Assembly: GCA_019422065.1 (NCBI GenBank)
Contig: JAHZEA010000001.1
Coordinates: forward strand, 160,396-224,395
From: Lachnospiraceae bacterium
GTDB taxonomy: Bacteria > Bacillota > Clostridia > Lachnospirales > Anaerotignaceae
Direction of reading: 5' to 3'
DNA length: 64,000 nt
In this document: piece after piece, positions 34,388-42,876 of the stretch
Numbering within the stretch: position 1 is the first letter of the stretch
Layout of the letters: every line of letters starts with the position of its first letter
Notes under the pieces: generated by a model
Seen by the model: the letters and a program-made list of their open reading frames with translations, nothing else
Told to the model about the DNA's origin: nothing
The model's database searches: none
Position numbers and translations under genes: made by a program

Positions 34388-35287
34388 TTACTCTTCTTCC
34401 TGAATAAAAGTACTGTCTTTTATCTCGGTAAGTGTATTGGTATAAGCGTTTATTACAAACGGCTTTTCAAACCCTGAAATAAAAACCCTGTAGCATGGTA
34501 CAAGCTTTAAAGTATTAATTTGAGAAATATCGCTTTGCAGTTGAAGGTCATACCCCAGCTCTATTTTTTCTATATACGCCCCTGTAGGCATTTGGTCATC
34601 ACTGTTTTTTATAGCATAAAGCACTGTAAGCAAAGCTTCGTCGCATGAGCAGATTTGGCGCTTTTCACCTATATATCCTTCTATATTGTAAAACTCAGCA
34701 CGCATTGATATAATGCCGCTTTCTGTAACATAAACCTCTCTTGAACTGCAAAATACACTGTTTTTGCCGTAAAGCTCATTAAAGTATACCATATACCCTT
34801 TTTCATACTCAGATACTTTCTCCAGCTTAATATTGTTTTTACTGTCAAAAGTTAAATTATCAATAAAGCTTTCCGCATACTCAGCGGCGTCTTTTTTAGT
34901 AAAATTTTCAAGCTTTCCGGTACCGTTAGGACACTCAAATACCAGTATGTTTCCGTATAAAGTTACAGTTTTGCTCTCACTTTTAAAAACCGTCTGGTCA
35001 AAATCAACTGTAATTTTAATTTCTTCATCTTGGTCAAAGAATATGCCGCGTATGCTGTCGTTGTCAAAAACAGGTGTTGTAACTGCTAACTGCCGCATAG
35101 GGTTAAATTTTTTTATAATATCAGTATATATGCCTATGTTGTTATTGCTTAAAAGCTCATAAACGGCTCTTTCCTGCTCACTTGTTAAAGTGTATTTCTG
35201 CCCTTCTTTGTAATTAAGTGCAAACAGGCCTATATTTATTGCTATAAGTATATATATAAATATGCTTTTAACTTTGTTCCAATCCAT
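34388..35287 (-). CDS. yycI: YycI-like regulator of WalK
   Basis: 299 residues from the ATG at 35285-35287, six bases after GGAGG, which gives the typical YycI N-terminus MDWNKVKSIFIYILIAINI. One N-terminal membrane anchor (about 8-24) is followed by an extracellular domain. In Bacillus, YycH and YycI interact with the membrane segments of WalK and modulate its kinase activity. Overall similarity is weak, so the assignment rests on the N-terminus and gene order (walR-walK-x-yycH-yycI). Confidence 0.85.
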   Translation of the reverse strand: MDWNKVKSIFIYILIAINIGLFALNYKEGQKYTLTSEQERAVYELLSNNNIGIYTDIIKKFNPMRQLAVTTPVFDNDSIRGIFFDQDEEIKITVDFDQTVFKSESKTVTLYGNILVFECPNGTGKLENFTKKDAAEYAESFIDNLTFDSKNNIKLEKVSEYEKGYMVYFNELYGKNSVFCSSREVYVTESGIISMRAEFYNIEGYIGEKRQICSCDEALLTVLYAIKNSDDQMPTGAYIEKIELGYDLQLQSDISQINTLKLVPCYRVFISGFEKPFVINAYTNTLTEIKDSTFIQEEE

Positions 35288-35305
35288 AGCCAACCTCCAT
35301 AGGCA

Positions 35306-36703
35306 CTACTTAATTCTTAGGCTTCCGTCCTCAGCGTCTATTATATAAACAGTGGAATCAATATTAACAAACCAGCATATACCGCTTAAATTTTCATCAG
35401 TTTCGCCGTTTAAATAATAACCAAATACAATGTCGTCAATCTGGTTGTTGTCGCCGCCTTTTAAAACCATGGAGTAATTAACAGCCGTAAGAAAATCTAT
35501 ATATATATTCTCACCAAAATTACGGTCTTCGGCAAAATTGGAATTATATTTTTTAAACTTTCTTACACTGTTGCCGGAAACAAGAACTTCCATTGCATGC
35601 TCTATTCCGTATTTGTTTCTTATATCCCCGCCTATAACAACCGGCATGCCTGATACACAGTAGTCAAAACAGAATAAAACACCTTCACCAGTAATACGTA
35701 TATCTGATAAATAGTAATCTGTTTTAATTGATGTATCTTTATTAAGAAATTCCCTGCATACATAATATGCTGAAGATAAGCTCTGCTGTTGGTCAGTATT
35801 TTCGGCATTGTAACTGAAGTATTCCAGCACATTGTAAGGATAGCACTTAACAACATTAGTTGTATCAGCAATGGTATAAACACCGGAAGGCTCAAAAGAA
35901 ACCGTTTTGTTTGTATACCCGTTAAAATACTGCTCTGTAACGCTTTCCATGTATTCCATAGTAACATTTGCTGATAAATCAATACATGGACTTTCTTTAA
36001 TGCTGTAAAAACCGCTTTTATCAGCAGAAAACTGCGGTACAAAAACATTGTTTTTAAATATATTAAACCCACTTACAGCAGTTGATATACAGCTTAGCTT
36101 ATTAGATGGATTATTAAGTAGTTTGTCTATCTCATTTGAAAGCTCCAGCGAAACATCGGCAGTATACATTGCAGCCTCGTTAGACGGTGACGAAGTGTCT
36201 ATAAAATAAATAATGCTGTTTTTATTATCATCATCAAAAGGCACTGCCACTATGCTTGTAAAACCGCTCATATTATCCGGAGCCTTTCTTTCCGAAACAC
36301 CTATACCGTTAAAGTACTCATTAAAAGGCACTGTAATGCCAAATTCATATACTGCGCACTTAGTATTAAGGCAGTCCTGCCACAAAAAATCAGTTACCAC
36401 CTGAACATCAGAGTCTGAAACTGCATTTTTTATAACATAGCTTATAGCCTTGTCAATGCCTTCATCAGTACCATAGAGCAGTTTAAAAGTGTTGCTGCCG
36501 TTGCCTACAGCTGTGTCCTTAGGCGCAATAGACTCAACAGGCCCATTTGAGCCGCTTTCTGCAAACTGCCGTTCAAACAAATAATAAAAAAAGTTATGGC
36601 TTGAGTTACCGTCAAGCCATAACATACCTGTTTGAATAACAGCACAGACAAAAAGCACTATAACAAATATATTTTTAAACATACTGTTTTTTTTGCCTGC
36701 CAT
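35306..36703 (-). CDS. yycH: YycH-like regulator of WalK
   Basis: 465 residues: an N-terminal membrane helix (about 9-27, IFVIVLFVCAVIQTGMLWLDG) and a long extracytoplasmic domain, the YycH architecture. It is co-located with walK and yycI. In Bacillus YycH negatively modulates WalK, while in Staphylococcus the pair is positive, so the sign here is open. It follows the small secreted protein gene by 31 bases and probably uses the promoter at 37381-37413. Confidence 0.82.
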   Translation of the reverse strand: MAGKKNSMFKNIFVIVLFVCAVIQTGMLWLDGNSSHNFFYYLFERQFAESGSNGPVESIAPKDTAVGNGSNTFKLLYGTDEGIDKAISYVIKNAVSDSDVQVVTDFLWQDCLNTKCAVYEFGITVPFNEYFNGIGVSERKAPDNMSGFTSIVAVPFDDDNKNSIIYFIDTSSPSNEAAMYTADVSLELSNEIDKLLNNPSNKLSCISTAVSGFNIFKNNVFVPQFSADKSGFYSIKESPCIDLSANVTMEYMESVTEQYFNGYTNKTVSFEPSGVYTIADTTNVVKCYPYNVLEYFSYNAENTDQQQSLSSAYYVCREFLNKDTSIKTDYYLSDIRITGEGVLFCFDYCVSGMPVVIGGDIRNKYGIEHAMEVLVSGNSVRKFKKYNSNFAEDRNFGENIYIDFLTAVNYSMVLKGGDNNQIDDIVFGYYLNGETDENLSGICWFVNIDSTVYIIDAEDGSLRIK

Positions 36704-36734
36704 ATTTAATCACCATATACTTTATTTTTCATTT

Positions 36735-37157
36735 TTACGGAAGGTAAACGCCATTTTCTAAAGCCTTTTTAACAGCCTCCGTTTTGCGGTTTACTGTAAT
36801 TTCGGCTTTGCTTTCGTCTGAATCACCGGATGAAACAACAATAAAGTTTTCGCCCAGACTTAAGTCTATAACCTGTGAGAATATGCCCGAAACTCCCACA
36901 GTAAGCGCATAATCATTTGTTAATGTCATATCATCTGAATCAACTGAGTATACTTCTATTTTAATCTCAGTATCCTTTTCGGCTGTACCTGAAATAGTTT
37001 TGGAATTGTCGAAAGTAGATACTGTATCTTTACTGAAATCAAGTCCGCTTGTAATTTCAAAAGCGTCTGTATCGGCTTCCTTTGCATAGGCAGCCGGACA
37101 AGCTAACAAAGCGGAAAAACAAAGCATAAAAACAAACAGGATTTTTTTCACTGCCAT
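36735..37157 (-). CDS. Small secreted protein inserted between walK and yycH, unknown function
   Basis: 140 residues. A signal peptide (MAVKKILFVFMLCFSALLACPAAYA) is cut near residue 25, followed by a ~110-residue beta-rich domain (FDNSKTISGTAEKDTEIKIEVYSV, LSLGENFIVVSS) reminiscent of a bacterial Ig-like fold. No membrane anchor or LPxTG is seen. ATG after GGAGG. It is not a standard wal-operon member and is the first gene downstream of the predicted WalR-controlled promoter, so it is probably a wall-associated component of that regulon. Confidence 0.65.
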   Translation of the reverse strand: MAVKKILFVFMLCFSALLACPAAYAKEADTDAFEITSGLDFSKDTVSTFDNSKTISGTAEKDTEIKIEVYSVDSDDMTLTNDYALTVGVSGIFSQVIDLSLGENFIVVSSGDSDESKAEITVNRKTEAVKKALENGVYLP

Positions 37158-37263
37158 GCACCTCCAAATAAAATTTGCCTGCGGCCAAACTTTTGCTCAT
37201 ATTTTTGGCTGTAAATGAAAGCTAATGTCTTAACCAAGCCAAAAAAGCTGAAAAGTTTTAAAA

Positions 37264-37338
37264 AGTTAGTAATATAAGTTAGAAATATAAGTCAGCGTGT
37301 AAGTTAGAAATATAGTTAGAAATATAGTCAAAAATACA
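37264..37338. repeat. Six tandem 12-13 bp degenerate repeats in a 5' leader
   Basis: Units at 37264, 37277, 37290, 37302, 37315 and 37327; consensus AGTTAGAAATATA on the plus strand (TATATTTCTAACT on the transcribed minus strand). Units 2, 4 and 5 are nearly identical; units 3 and 6 are diverged. It lies between the -10 box at 37381 and the secreted-protein start at 37157. Confidence 0.7.
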
Positions 37339-37380
37339 GCTATAAATAATCACAACTATATATTATCACTTACAAAAGGT

Positions 37381-37413
37381 ATTATACACTATATATATTA
37401 CATTTCTGTTACA
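37381..37413 (-). promoter_or_regulatory. Internal wal promoter with WalR box
   Basis: On the minus strand TGTAAC-AGAAA-TGTAAT (37397-37413) matches the WalR/YycF consensus TGTWAH-N5-TGTWAH exactly. A TATAAT (37381-37386) lies 10 bases downstream, so the box covers the -35 region, the position of a PhoB-type activator site. A weaker copy (TGTAAT-TTAAA-AGTAAC, one mismatch) is at 37419-37435, in 22-bp register. Confidence 0.65.
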
Positions 37414-37487
37414 TGGCAGTTACTTTTAAATTACAGTATATGCCACTAATTCAAAATAACCGCTTTAAGAGCATAAACTGCCATAAA

Positions 37488-39278
37488 TCAAACACTTTTT
37501 ATATTGCTGCCGCCGCTTTTTTCCGGATTTTTAAGGAAGCACAATGTCATTTTTGTTCCTTTTAGTATCTCGCTTTCAACACTTATGCTGCCGCCGTGGC
37601 GCTCCATAATCTCTTTGGCAATGGCAAGACCCAAGCCAGTGCCGCCCATAGCCCGGCTTCTGGCCTTATCAACCCTGTAAAACCTTTCAAATATTCTTGG
37701 CAAATCATTTTTGGATATGCCTATGCCGTTGTCCTCAACCATTATTTTTACGCTGTCTTTTTCTTCTTCTGCCCATACATTTACAGTACTGCCTTCAGGA
37801 CTGTATTTAATGGCGTTTGTTATTACGTTATTTATAACTTGGGTAATTCTGCCTCTGTCGGCTGATATAAATACATCCCGGCCTAAAGGCGTAAATATTA
37901 AGCTTTGTTTTTTGTTTTCAGCCAGTATTCGGCTTGCCTTAACGTTTTCGGCTATAAAACTGTCCACATTAATGCGGCTTAAGCTAAGCTCAATCTGGTT
38001 GTTGTCAAAGCGCGAAAGCTGTAAAAGGTCGCGCACAAGGAAAGACATCCTGTCTGCCTCGTTGTTTATAATACCCAAAAACTCCTCTGCCGTTTCCCTG
38101 TCATCAAGGGCTCCGTCAAGAAGCGTTTCTGCATAGCTTTTAACCGTTGTAAGAGGTGTCCTCAGCTCGTGGGAAACATTAGCCACAAACTCTTTTCGCA
38201 TGTCATCAAGACGCTTCATTTCGGTGTTATCCTGAAGAACAACTACTACACCGGCAAATATGTCTTTTTCGCTTAAGTACGGCGAAAATGTAGCATTAAT
38301 GTATTTTTCCCCAACCCAGAAATTTATTTTCTTGGTAGTTTTGGTATCTACCATATCAATATACACACCGCTTGTTATGTCGTAATGGTTTATAAAGCTT
38401 TGCAGGTTGTTTTCAAGCTTTTCAACACCTAAAAGCTCCATAGCCGCACTGTTAAAGTGTGTCAGCTCTCCCGATTTATCAAACGAAATAACACCGTCTG
38501 TCATGTTGTGGAGTATTATTTCCAGTTTGTTCTTTTCTTTGCCCATTTCGCTTAATGTATTACTAAGCTCCATAGCCATAAAGTTAAAACTTTCAGAAAG
38601 CTGGCCTATCTCGTCGTCGGAATTAACCCTAACCGTTTGGTCAAGCTTGCCCTTAGCCAATTCTTTGGCCTTTGTTGTAAGTGTAAGTATAGGCCCGGTA
38701 ATTGTGTTTGCGAAAAAATACCCCATAATGCCTGCCATAACAAATGCTATAGCAACAGAGAGCACAAGCGTGCGCCTTGTCTGGTCTATACTCTCGTATA
38801 TGCTGGATGCGTCCATTCTTGTAAATATTACATACTTAACAACACCGCTTATAAGCACAGGCTCAGCGTATTCTATATATATGTCGCCGTTTTCGGTAAT
38901 GGCATTTTTTTTGGAAAAAGACGCTGTGCCGGAAAGTGCGCTTATTATTACAGAGTTTTTATATTCCTCCTGAACGCCTTTAGTCCCTACCGTAGAAGCT
39001 ATTGTTTTGCCGTCAGTGTTTATAATATTGCCTTGAAGCTGGCTTGAGCTTGAACCGTTTTGGGTAAACTGTATAAGCCCATCCTGAAACCCCGTTTCCT
39101 CGCATGTAAGAACTACCTGTTCTTTTATCTTTTCGGTATACAGCCGCATCTGCTCCTCGGCACGCTTTAACTCTATATCCTGTAAGCTTATAAGTATAAA
39201 GCTTCCGCATACAATCATTACAATCATAACAAGGCCAAGATACATGGCTATAAGCTTGGCCTTAATGCTTTTCATCAT
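37488..39278 (-). CDS. walK: Sensor histidine kinase WalK (VicK/YycG)
   Basis: 596 residues: membrane helix 1 (about 9-31), an extracellular sensor (32-168), helix 2 (about 171-190), HAMP (about 191-243), PAS (about 250-355), the HisKA dimerisation domain with the phospho-acceptor H370 (FVANVSHELRTPLT), and a HATPase domain with N box (NNVITNAIKYS), G1 (DNGIGI) and G2 (GGTGLGLAI). With WalR it controls peptidoglycan hydrolases and wall turnover. It lies 15 bases after walR. No terminator follows, but a separate promoter drives the next genes. Confidence 0.96.
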   Translation of the reverse strand: MMKSIKAKLIAMYLGLVMIVMIVCGSFILISLQDIELKRAEEQMRLYTEKIKEQVVLTCEETGFQDGLIQFTQNGSSSSQLQGNIINTDGKTIASTVGTKGVQEEYKNSVIISALSGTASFSKKNAITENGDIYIEYAEPVLISGVVKYVIFTRMDASSIYESIDQTRRTLVLSVAIAFVMAGIMGYFFANTITGPILTLTTKAKELAKGKLDQTVRVNSDDEIGQLSESFNFMAMELSNTLSEMGKEKNKLEIILHNMTDGVISFDKSGELTHFNSAAMELLGVEKLENNLQSFINHYDITSGVYIDMVDTKTTKKINFWVGEKYINATFSPYLSEKDIFAGVVVVLQDNTEMKRLDDMRKEFVANVSHELRTPLTTVKSYAETLLDGALDDRETAEEFLGIINNEADRMSFLVRDLLQLSRFDNNQIELSLSRINVDSFIAENVKASRILAENKKQSLIFTPLGRDVFISADRGRITQVINNVITNAIKYSPEGSTVNVWAEEEKDSVKIMVEDNGIGISKNDLPRIFERFYRVDKARSRAMGGTGLGLAIAKEIMERHGGSISVESEILKGTKMTLCFLKNPEKSGGSNIKSV

Positions 39279-39293
39279 ATCATAACCCCCGGC

Positions 39294-39995
39294 TTAAGCG
39301 CCGAAATAGTAACCTACACCGCGCTTAGTAAGTATATAAACGGGTTTTCCCGGATCGTCCTCAATTTTTTCTCTTAAGCGCCTTACAGTAACATCTACCG
39401 TACGCACATCACCGAAATACTCGTAACCCCATACTTTCTCAAGCAGGGTTTCTCTTGAAAACACCTGTGTTTTTTGTGAAGCCAAAAATTTTAAAAGCTC
39501 GTATTCCCTTAATGTAAGGTCTATTGTTTTGCCGTTTTTCTTTACCTCAAAAAGCTTCATGTTAATTGTAAGGCCACCAAAAGATATATCATCTTTGTTT
39601 TTGGCCTTATCAGCGCTGTCTTCTTCGTTTACAGAACGTCGTCTGAGGTTTGCCTTAACCCTTGCCATAAGCTCCCTTGTGCCAAAAGGCTTTGTAACAT
39701 AGTCATCAGCACCAAGCTCAAGGCCTAAAACCTTGTCAACCTCCTCAGCCCTTGCCGTAAGCATAATAATAGGCGTATCGTATTTTTCGCGTATTTTGCG
39801 GCATGCGGCATAGCCGTCAAGCTTAGGCATCATTAAGTCAAGAAGTATTAAGTCTGGCTCAAACTCCTCATTAAGCTTAATAGCTTCTTCGCCGTCGCCT
39901 GCCGTTATAACGTCATAGCCTTCTTTTTTTAAATTATATTTTATAATATCAACAATATTTTTTTCATCATCAACTACAAGTATCCTGCTGTTCAT
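39294..39995 (-). CDS. walR: Response regulator WalR (VicR/YycF), OmpR/PhoB family
   Basis: 233 residues. Receiver domain (1-120) with acidic pair D9/D10, phospho-acceptor D53 (LLDLMMP) and switch Lys (VTKPF), then an OmpR winged helix (about 135-230) ending GVGYYFG. Essential in many Firmicutes, it activates autolysin genes at tandem TGTWAH sites. It is 18 bases downstream of the LysM-protein gene, so the operon begins with that gene here. Confidence 0.95.
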   Translation of the reverse strand: MNSRILVVDDEKNIVDIIKYNLKKEGYDVITAGDGEEAIKLNEEFEPDLILLDLMMPKLDGYAACRKIREKYDTPIIMLTARAEEVDKVLGLELGADDYVTKPFGTRELMARVKANLRRRSVNEEDSADKAKNKDDISFGGLTINMKLFEVKKNGKTIDLTLREYELLKFLASQKTQVFSRETLLEKVWGYEYFGDVRTVDVTVRRLREKIEDDPGKPVYILTKRGVGYYFGA

Positions 39996-40013
39996 ATAAA
40001 AACACCTCCGCTG

Positions 40014-40823
40014 TTAAGGGTTGTATTTAACTGTTAAAAACGGTACTTGTTTTTTTACTTTAATTTCCTGCCCTATTTTAAGTGTGTCACTTGTCATTGA
40101 ATTAAGACTTTTAAGGTCGTCTATAGTCATACCAAACTTATTGGCCACAGACCAAACACTGTCACCTTGGGCAATAGTGTATACATCGTCCTGCTCGGTT
40201 GTGTATGTCAGTTTTTTGTATGCCTCCTCAAATGTGAGTATTTCGGACGAATCTACAAAATCCGTTACCGTTGATACATTCTGCTCAAATGTGCACTTTG
40301 TAACATCGGCATTTTCCGGTGCAAACTTGCCTTTAATACTTTCAAGAAGGTTTTCGGCCTCGGTTTTGGTTTCCAAAACAACTGTTTTTTTGTTGTCTAT
40401 CATAATAATACCAGCCTCAACCTCATAAGATGCCGCCTCTTTAACCTTTGTAACAGCATACTCAACCGTAACCATGTCCTTAGACGACGCATGAACAGGC
40501 TGCAGCGTAATTTCGTCTTTTATTCTAACATTAGTATTAAGGTCTTTGCTTAAAGACGCTGTAGCCGTATTTAATATATCATCTGATGTAAGATTTGTTT
40601 TATCAATGGTGCATACAACATTCTGTCCTACCATAACATTATATGCATTTTTGCCAAAAAACACCTGAAAAATAATAAATATAATAACCGCCAGAACCAA
40701 AACCAAAGCCGTAATGGCTTTTATCTTTTTTTCTCTTTGCTTTTTTTCTCTGGCGGCCTTGCGGTTTTCGGCGCCGTAGGTTCTTATGCTATGATTAGCC
40801 GTCGGTTTCCTTTTTGTACTCAC
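40014..40823 (-). CDS. Membrane-anchored LysM-domain protein at the head of the wal operon
   Basis: 269 residues with a GTG start (40821-40823) after GGGAGG. A very basic cytoplasmic N-terminus (1-33) and one membrane helix (about 36-56) are followed by a ~150-residue extracellular domain of unknown type and a C-terminal LysM (about 218-262, YTIAQGDSVWSVANKFGMTIDDLKSLN) that should bind peptidoglycan. Placed directly upstream of walR, it may report wall state to WalK or be a co-regulated wall protein; this role is inferred from position only. Confidence 0.8.
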   Translation of the reverse strand: MSTKRKPTANHSIRTYGAENRKAAREKKQREKKIKAITALVLVLAVIIFIIFQVFFGKNAYNVMVGQNVVCTIDKTNLTSDDILNTATASLSKDLNTNVRIKDEITLQPVHASSKDMVTVEYAVTKVKEAASYEVEAGIIMIDNKKTVVLETKTEAENLLESIKGKFAPENADVTKCTFEQNVSTVTDFVDSSEILTFEEAYKKLTYTTEQDDVYTIAQGDSVWSVANKFGMTIDDLKSLNSMTSDTLKIGQEIKVKKQVPFLTVKYNP

Positions 40824-40853
40824 ACTGCGCGCCTCCCTTTAGAGAACCTTCTT

Positions 40854-40869
40854 TGTAACTCTTTGTAAT
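40854..40869. promoter_or_regulatory. WalR-like direct repeat with off-consensus spacing
   Basis: TGTAAC and TGTAAT with a 10-bp period (N4) on the plus strand, 30 bases before the LysM gene. The canonical WalR period is 11 bp, so this is only suggestive. Confidence 0.25.
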
Positions 40870-40912
40870 TTTCCTTATAATTTGTATAGCATTTGCATTT
40901 TTTAATAAACAA

Positions 40913-41581
40913 TTACTTTTTAAGTGATTCCAATATAACCTGTGTCTGGTGCTCTATATGTTCAGCCATAACTTTCTCGCCCATAGCCTCGTCATGCTTT
41001 TCAACAGCCTCTATTATATTTCTGTGGTGATTTATAACGGCTGTCTTTGTTTCGTAAACTTTAAGGTATGCCATTCTGTAGCGGTATACCTGTGCCTGAA
41101 TATTGCTTATAATAGCCACCAGTTTTAAATTACCGGCTGAGCGGAATAAAACATCGTGGAATTTCTCGTCAGATGTAGCTACAGCTTCATAGTCCTCATT
41201 TTCAAAAGCCTTTTCAAACTCCGCATTATACGCCTTCAGCTCTTTAAGGCTTTCCTCATCCATTTTCTGACAAGCGTGGCGTATGCTGACTACTTCCAGA
41301 GCCTTTCTTATTTCCAATATGTTTTTAATATCCTCAGCACTAATGTCCAGTACCTGTGCGCCTCTGCGTGGTATAAGCTCAACTAAGTTTTCCTGCTCCA
41401 GCATTCTTAAAGCTTCCCTTACAGGGGTGCGGCTAACACCCAATTTATCAGCCAGATGGTTTCCCAAAAGCCTTTCACCAGGCTTAAGCTGGCCTTTTAA
41501 TATAGCGTCCCGCAGATTGTTAAAAACAACTTCTCTTAACGGAAGATACTCATTAGCATTTACTTCAAACTTATATTCCAT
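40913..41581 (-). CDS. GntR-family transcriptional regulator (FadR/FCD subfamily)
   Basis: 222 residues from the ATG at 41579-41581 after GAGGAGGAG; a longer frame overlapping ispE is unsupported. N-terminal winged HTH (about 12-75, GERLLGNHLADKLGVSRTPVREALRMLE) and an all-helical FCD effector domain with the metal-binding Asp/His pattern (EKFHDVLF, HHRNIIEA, EHIEHQ). FCD regulators respond to small carboxylates. 13 bases downstream of ispE, so probably co-transcribed, though no functional link is evident. Confidence 0.9.
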   Translation of the reverse strand: MEYKFEVNANEYLPLREVVFNNLRDAILKGQLKPGERLLGNHLADKLGVSRTPVREALRMLEQENLVELIPRRGAQVLDISAEDIKNILEIRKALEVVSIRHACQKMDEESLKELKAYNAEFEKAFENEDYEAVATSDEKFHDVLFRSAGNLKLVAIISNIQAQVYRYRMAYLKVYETKTAVINHHRNIIEAVEKHDEAMGEKVMAEHIEHQTQVILESLKK

Positions 41582-41594
41582 ACAAAACTCCTCC

Positions 41595-42467
41595 TCAATC
41601 CCGCGGATTAACCGTTTGAGTTGAATAAACCTCTGTAATGCCAAATTCTTTTTTTATGCTTTCGCATACATACTGTGCCTTTTCCTCACTGTCGAAAAGA
41701 CCAAATACAGACGGCCCGCTTCCGCTCATGGCACTTGCCAAAGCGCCGTTATTAATCATAAACTCCTTAAGACGGCATATAACCGGGTACTTTACTGCCG
41801 TAACCGTTTCAAGCACGTTAAGCACACTGTCTGATATAGCTTTTTTGTCTGACATATCAATAGCCTTAAGCACAGCTTTAGTGTCAGGCCGCTTTGTTAT
41901 TTTGTCAATTTCAAGTGCCTTGTAAACTGCGGCAGTTGATACGTCTATATCAGGCTTTGCTATAACGGTGTAAAAAAGCGGACAGTCTTTAATATATACT
42001 AATTTGTCTCCTAAGCCAAAAGCAAAAGCAGTTCCGTTTTTAATACAAAACGGTACATCCTTGCCTATTGCAGAAGCAAACTTATGAAACTTTTCAATAG
42101 GCACTGATGGCAGAAAAAGCTCCCTCATGGCTTTAATAACAGCCGCCGCGTCGGCACTTCCACCCGCAAGGCCTGCGGCAACAGGTATGCGCTTTTGAAT
42201 GTGTATGTCAACACCGTTTTTCAGCTCGTACTTTTCAATTATACCCTCTGCCGCCCTGTAGGCCGTATTGTTAGGGCCTAAAGGCACCTTTGAGCTGTTT
42301 GAAAATACACGAACTATGCCCAAATCGTTTTTTTCCACCTCAACGGTATCATGCAGACCAACGGACTGCATAATCATTTCCAGCTCGTGGTATCCATTTT
42401 CAAGCCGTCTTAACACGTTAAGGGTTAAATTAATTTTAGCGTAAGCTTTAATCAAAATCTTATCCAT
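41595..42467 (-). CDS. ispE: 4-diphosphocytidyl-2-C-methyl-D-erythritol kinase (IspE)
   Basis: 290 residues of the GHMP kinase fold. N-terminal AYAKINLTLNVL with the conserved catalytic Lys, the ATP loop PVAAGLAGGSADAAA (about 92-106) and the C-terminal GSGPSVFGLF motif. It phosphorylates CDP-methylerythritol in the non-mevalonate isoprenoid pathway. Usual length. The leader is AT-rich with no clear regulatory element. Confidence 0.95.
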   Translation of the reverse strand: MDKILIKAYAKINLTLNVLRRLENGYHELEMIMQSVGLHDTVEVEKNDLGIVRVFSNSSKVPLGPNNTAYRAAEGIIEKYELKNGVDIHIQKRIPVAAGLAGGSADAAAVIKAMRELFLPSVPIEKFHKFASAIGKDVPFCIKNGTAFAFGLGDKLVYIKDCPLFYTVIAKPDIDVSTAAVYKALEIDKITKRPDTKAVLKAIDMSDKKAISDSVLNVLETVTAVKYPVICRLKEFMINNGALASAMSGSGPSVFGLFDSEEKAQYVCESIKKEFGITEVYSTQTVNPRD

Positions 42468-42762
42468 AATACATTCACCAAAATATAAAATGATTTATAC
42501 AGTATACAGCTTTATTATATCCAAACCGCACAAATAAAGCAATATCAATACTGTTTTTGCGGCATATCGGCGTATTTTGACACATTCTTTTCCGGTATAT
42601 AAAAAATAATATACAAAAAACATAAAACTTAAGTATAACCGCCTTTTCCACTTTAAAACAGCATTCTTTCACTCAGCCACTAAAAAAACAGCTCTAAGAG
42701 CATAGAACCATATTAAGAAAATAATTTTGTTCAGCCTTATTATTGGCACTTTATAAAACATT
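42468..42762. other. Gene-free AT-rich spacer upstream of ispE
   Basis: I see no credible ORF: a 65-codon frame lacks a ribosome site and family features. The right-hand end holds the stalk-protein terminator. Confidence 0.5.
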
Positions 42763-42804
42763 AAAGCACGAAACCTTCTGCCAGCGCAAAGGATTTCGTG
42801 CTTT
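42763..42804 (-). terminator. Terminator of the stalk-domain protein gene
   Basis: Imperfect stem AAAGCACGAAA(CC)TT / AA(GG)ATTTCGTGCTTT; the minus-strand tail is only moderately U-rich. Confidence 0.6.
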
Positions 42805-42876
42805 CTCATAAAACTTCATAAAAGTTCAGTAATAATTCGGTTTATTAAACCAGTAAATAAGCTTTTAAACTTTCAA

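Noticed and set aside
42475..42672. 65-codon leftward ORF (MKECCFKVEK...) upstream of ispE
   Set aside because: No ribosome site at its start, composition of random AT-rich translation, and it runs up to the ispE start like leader sequence.
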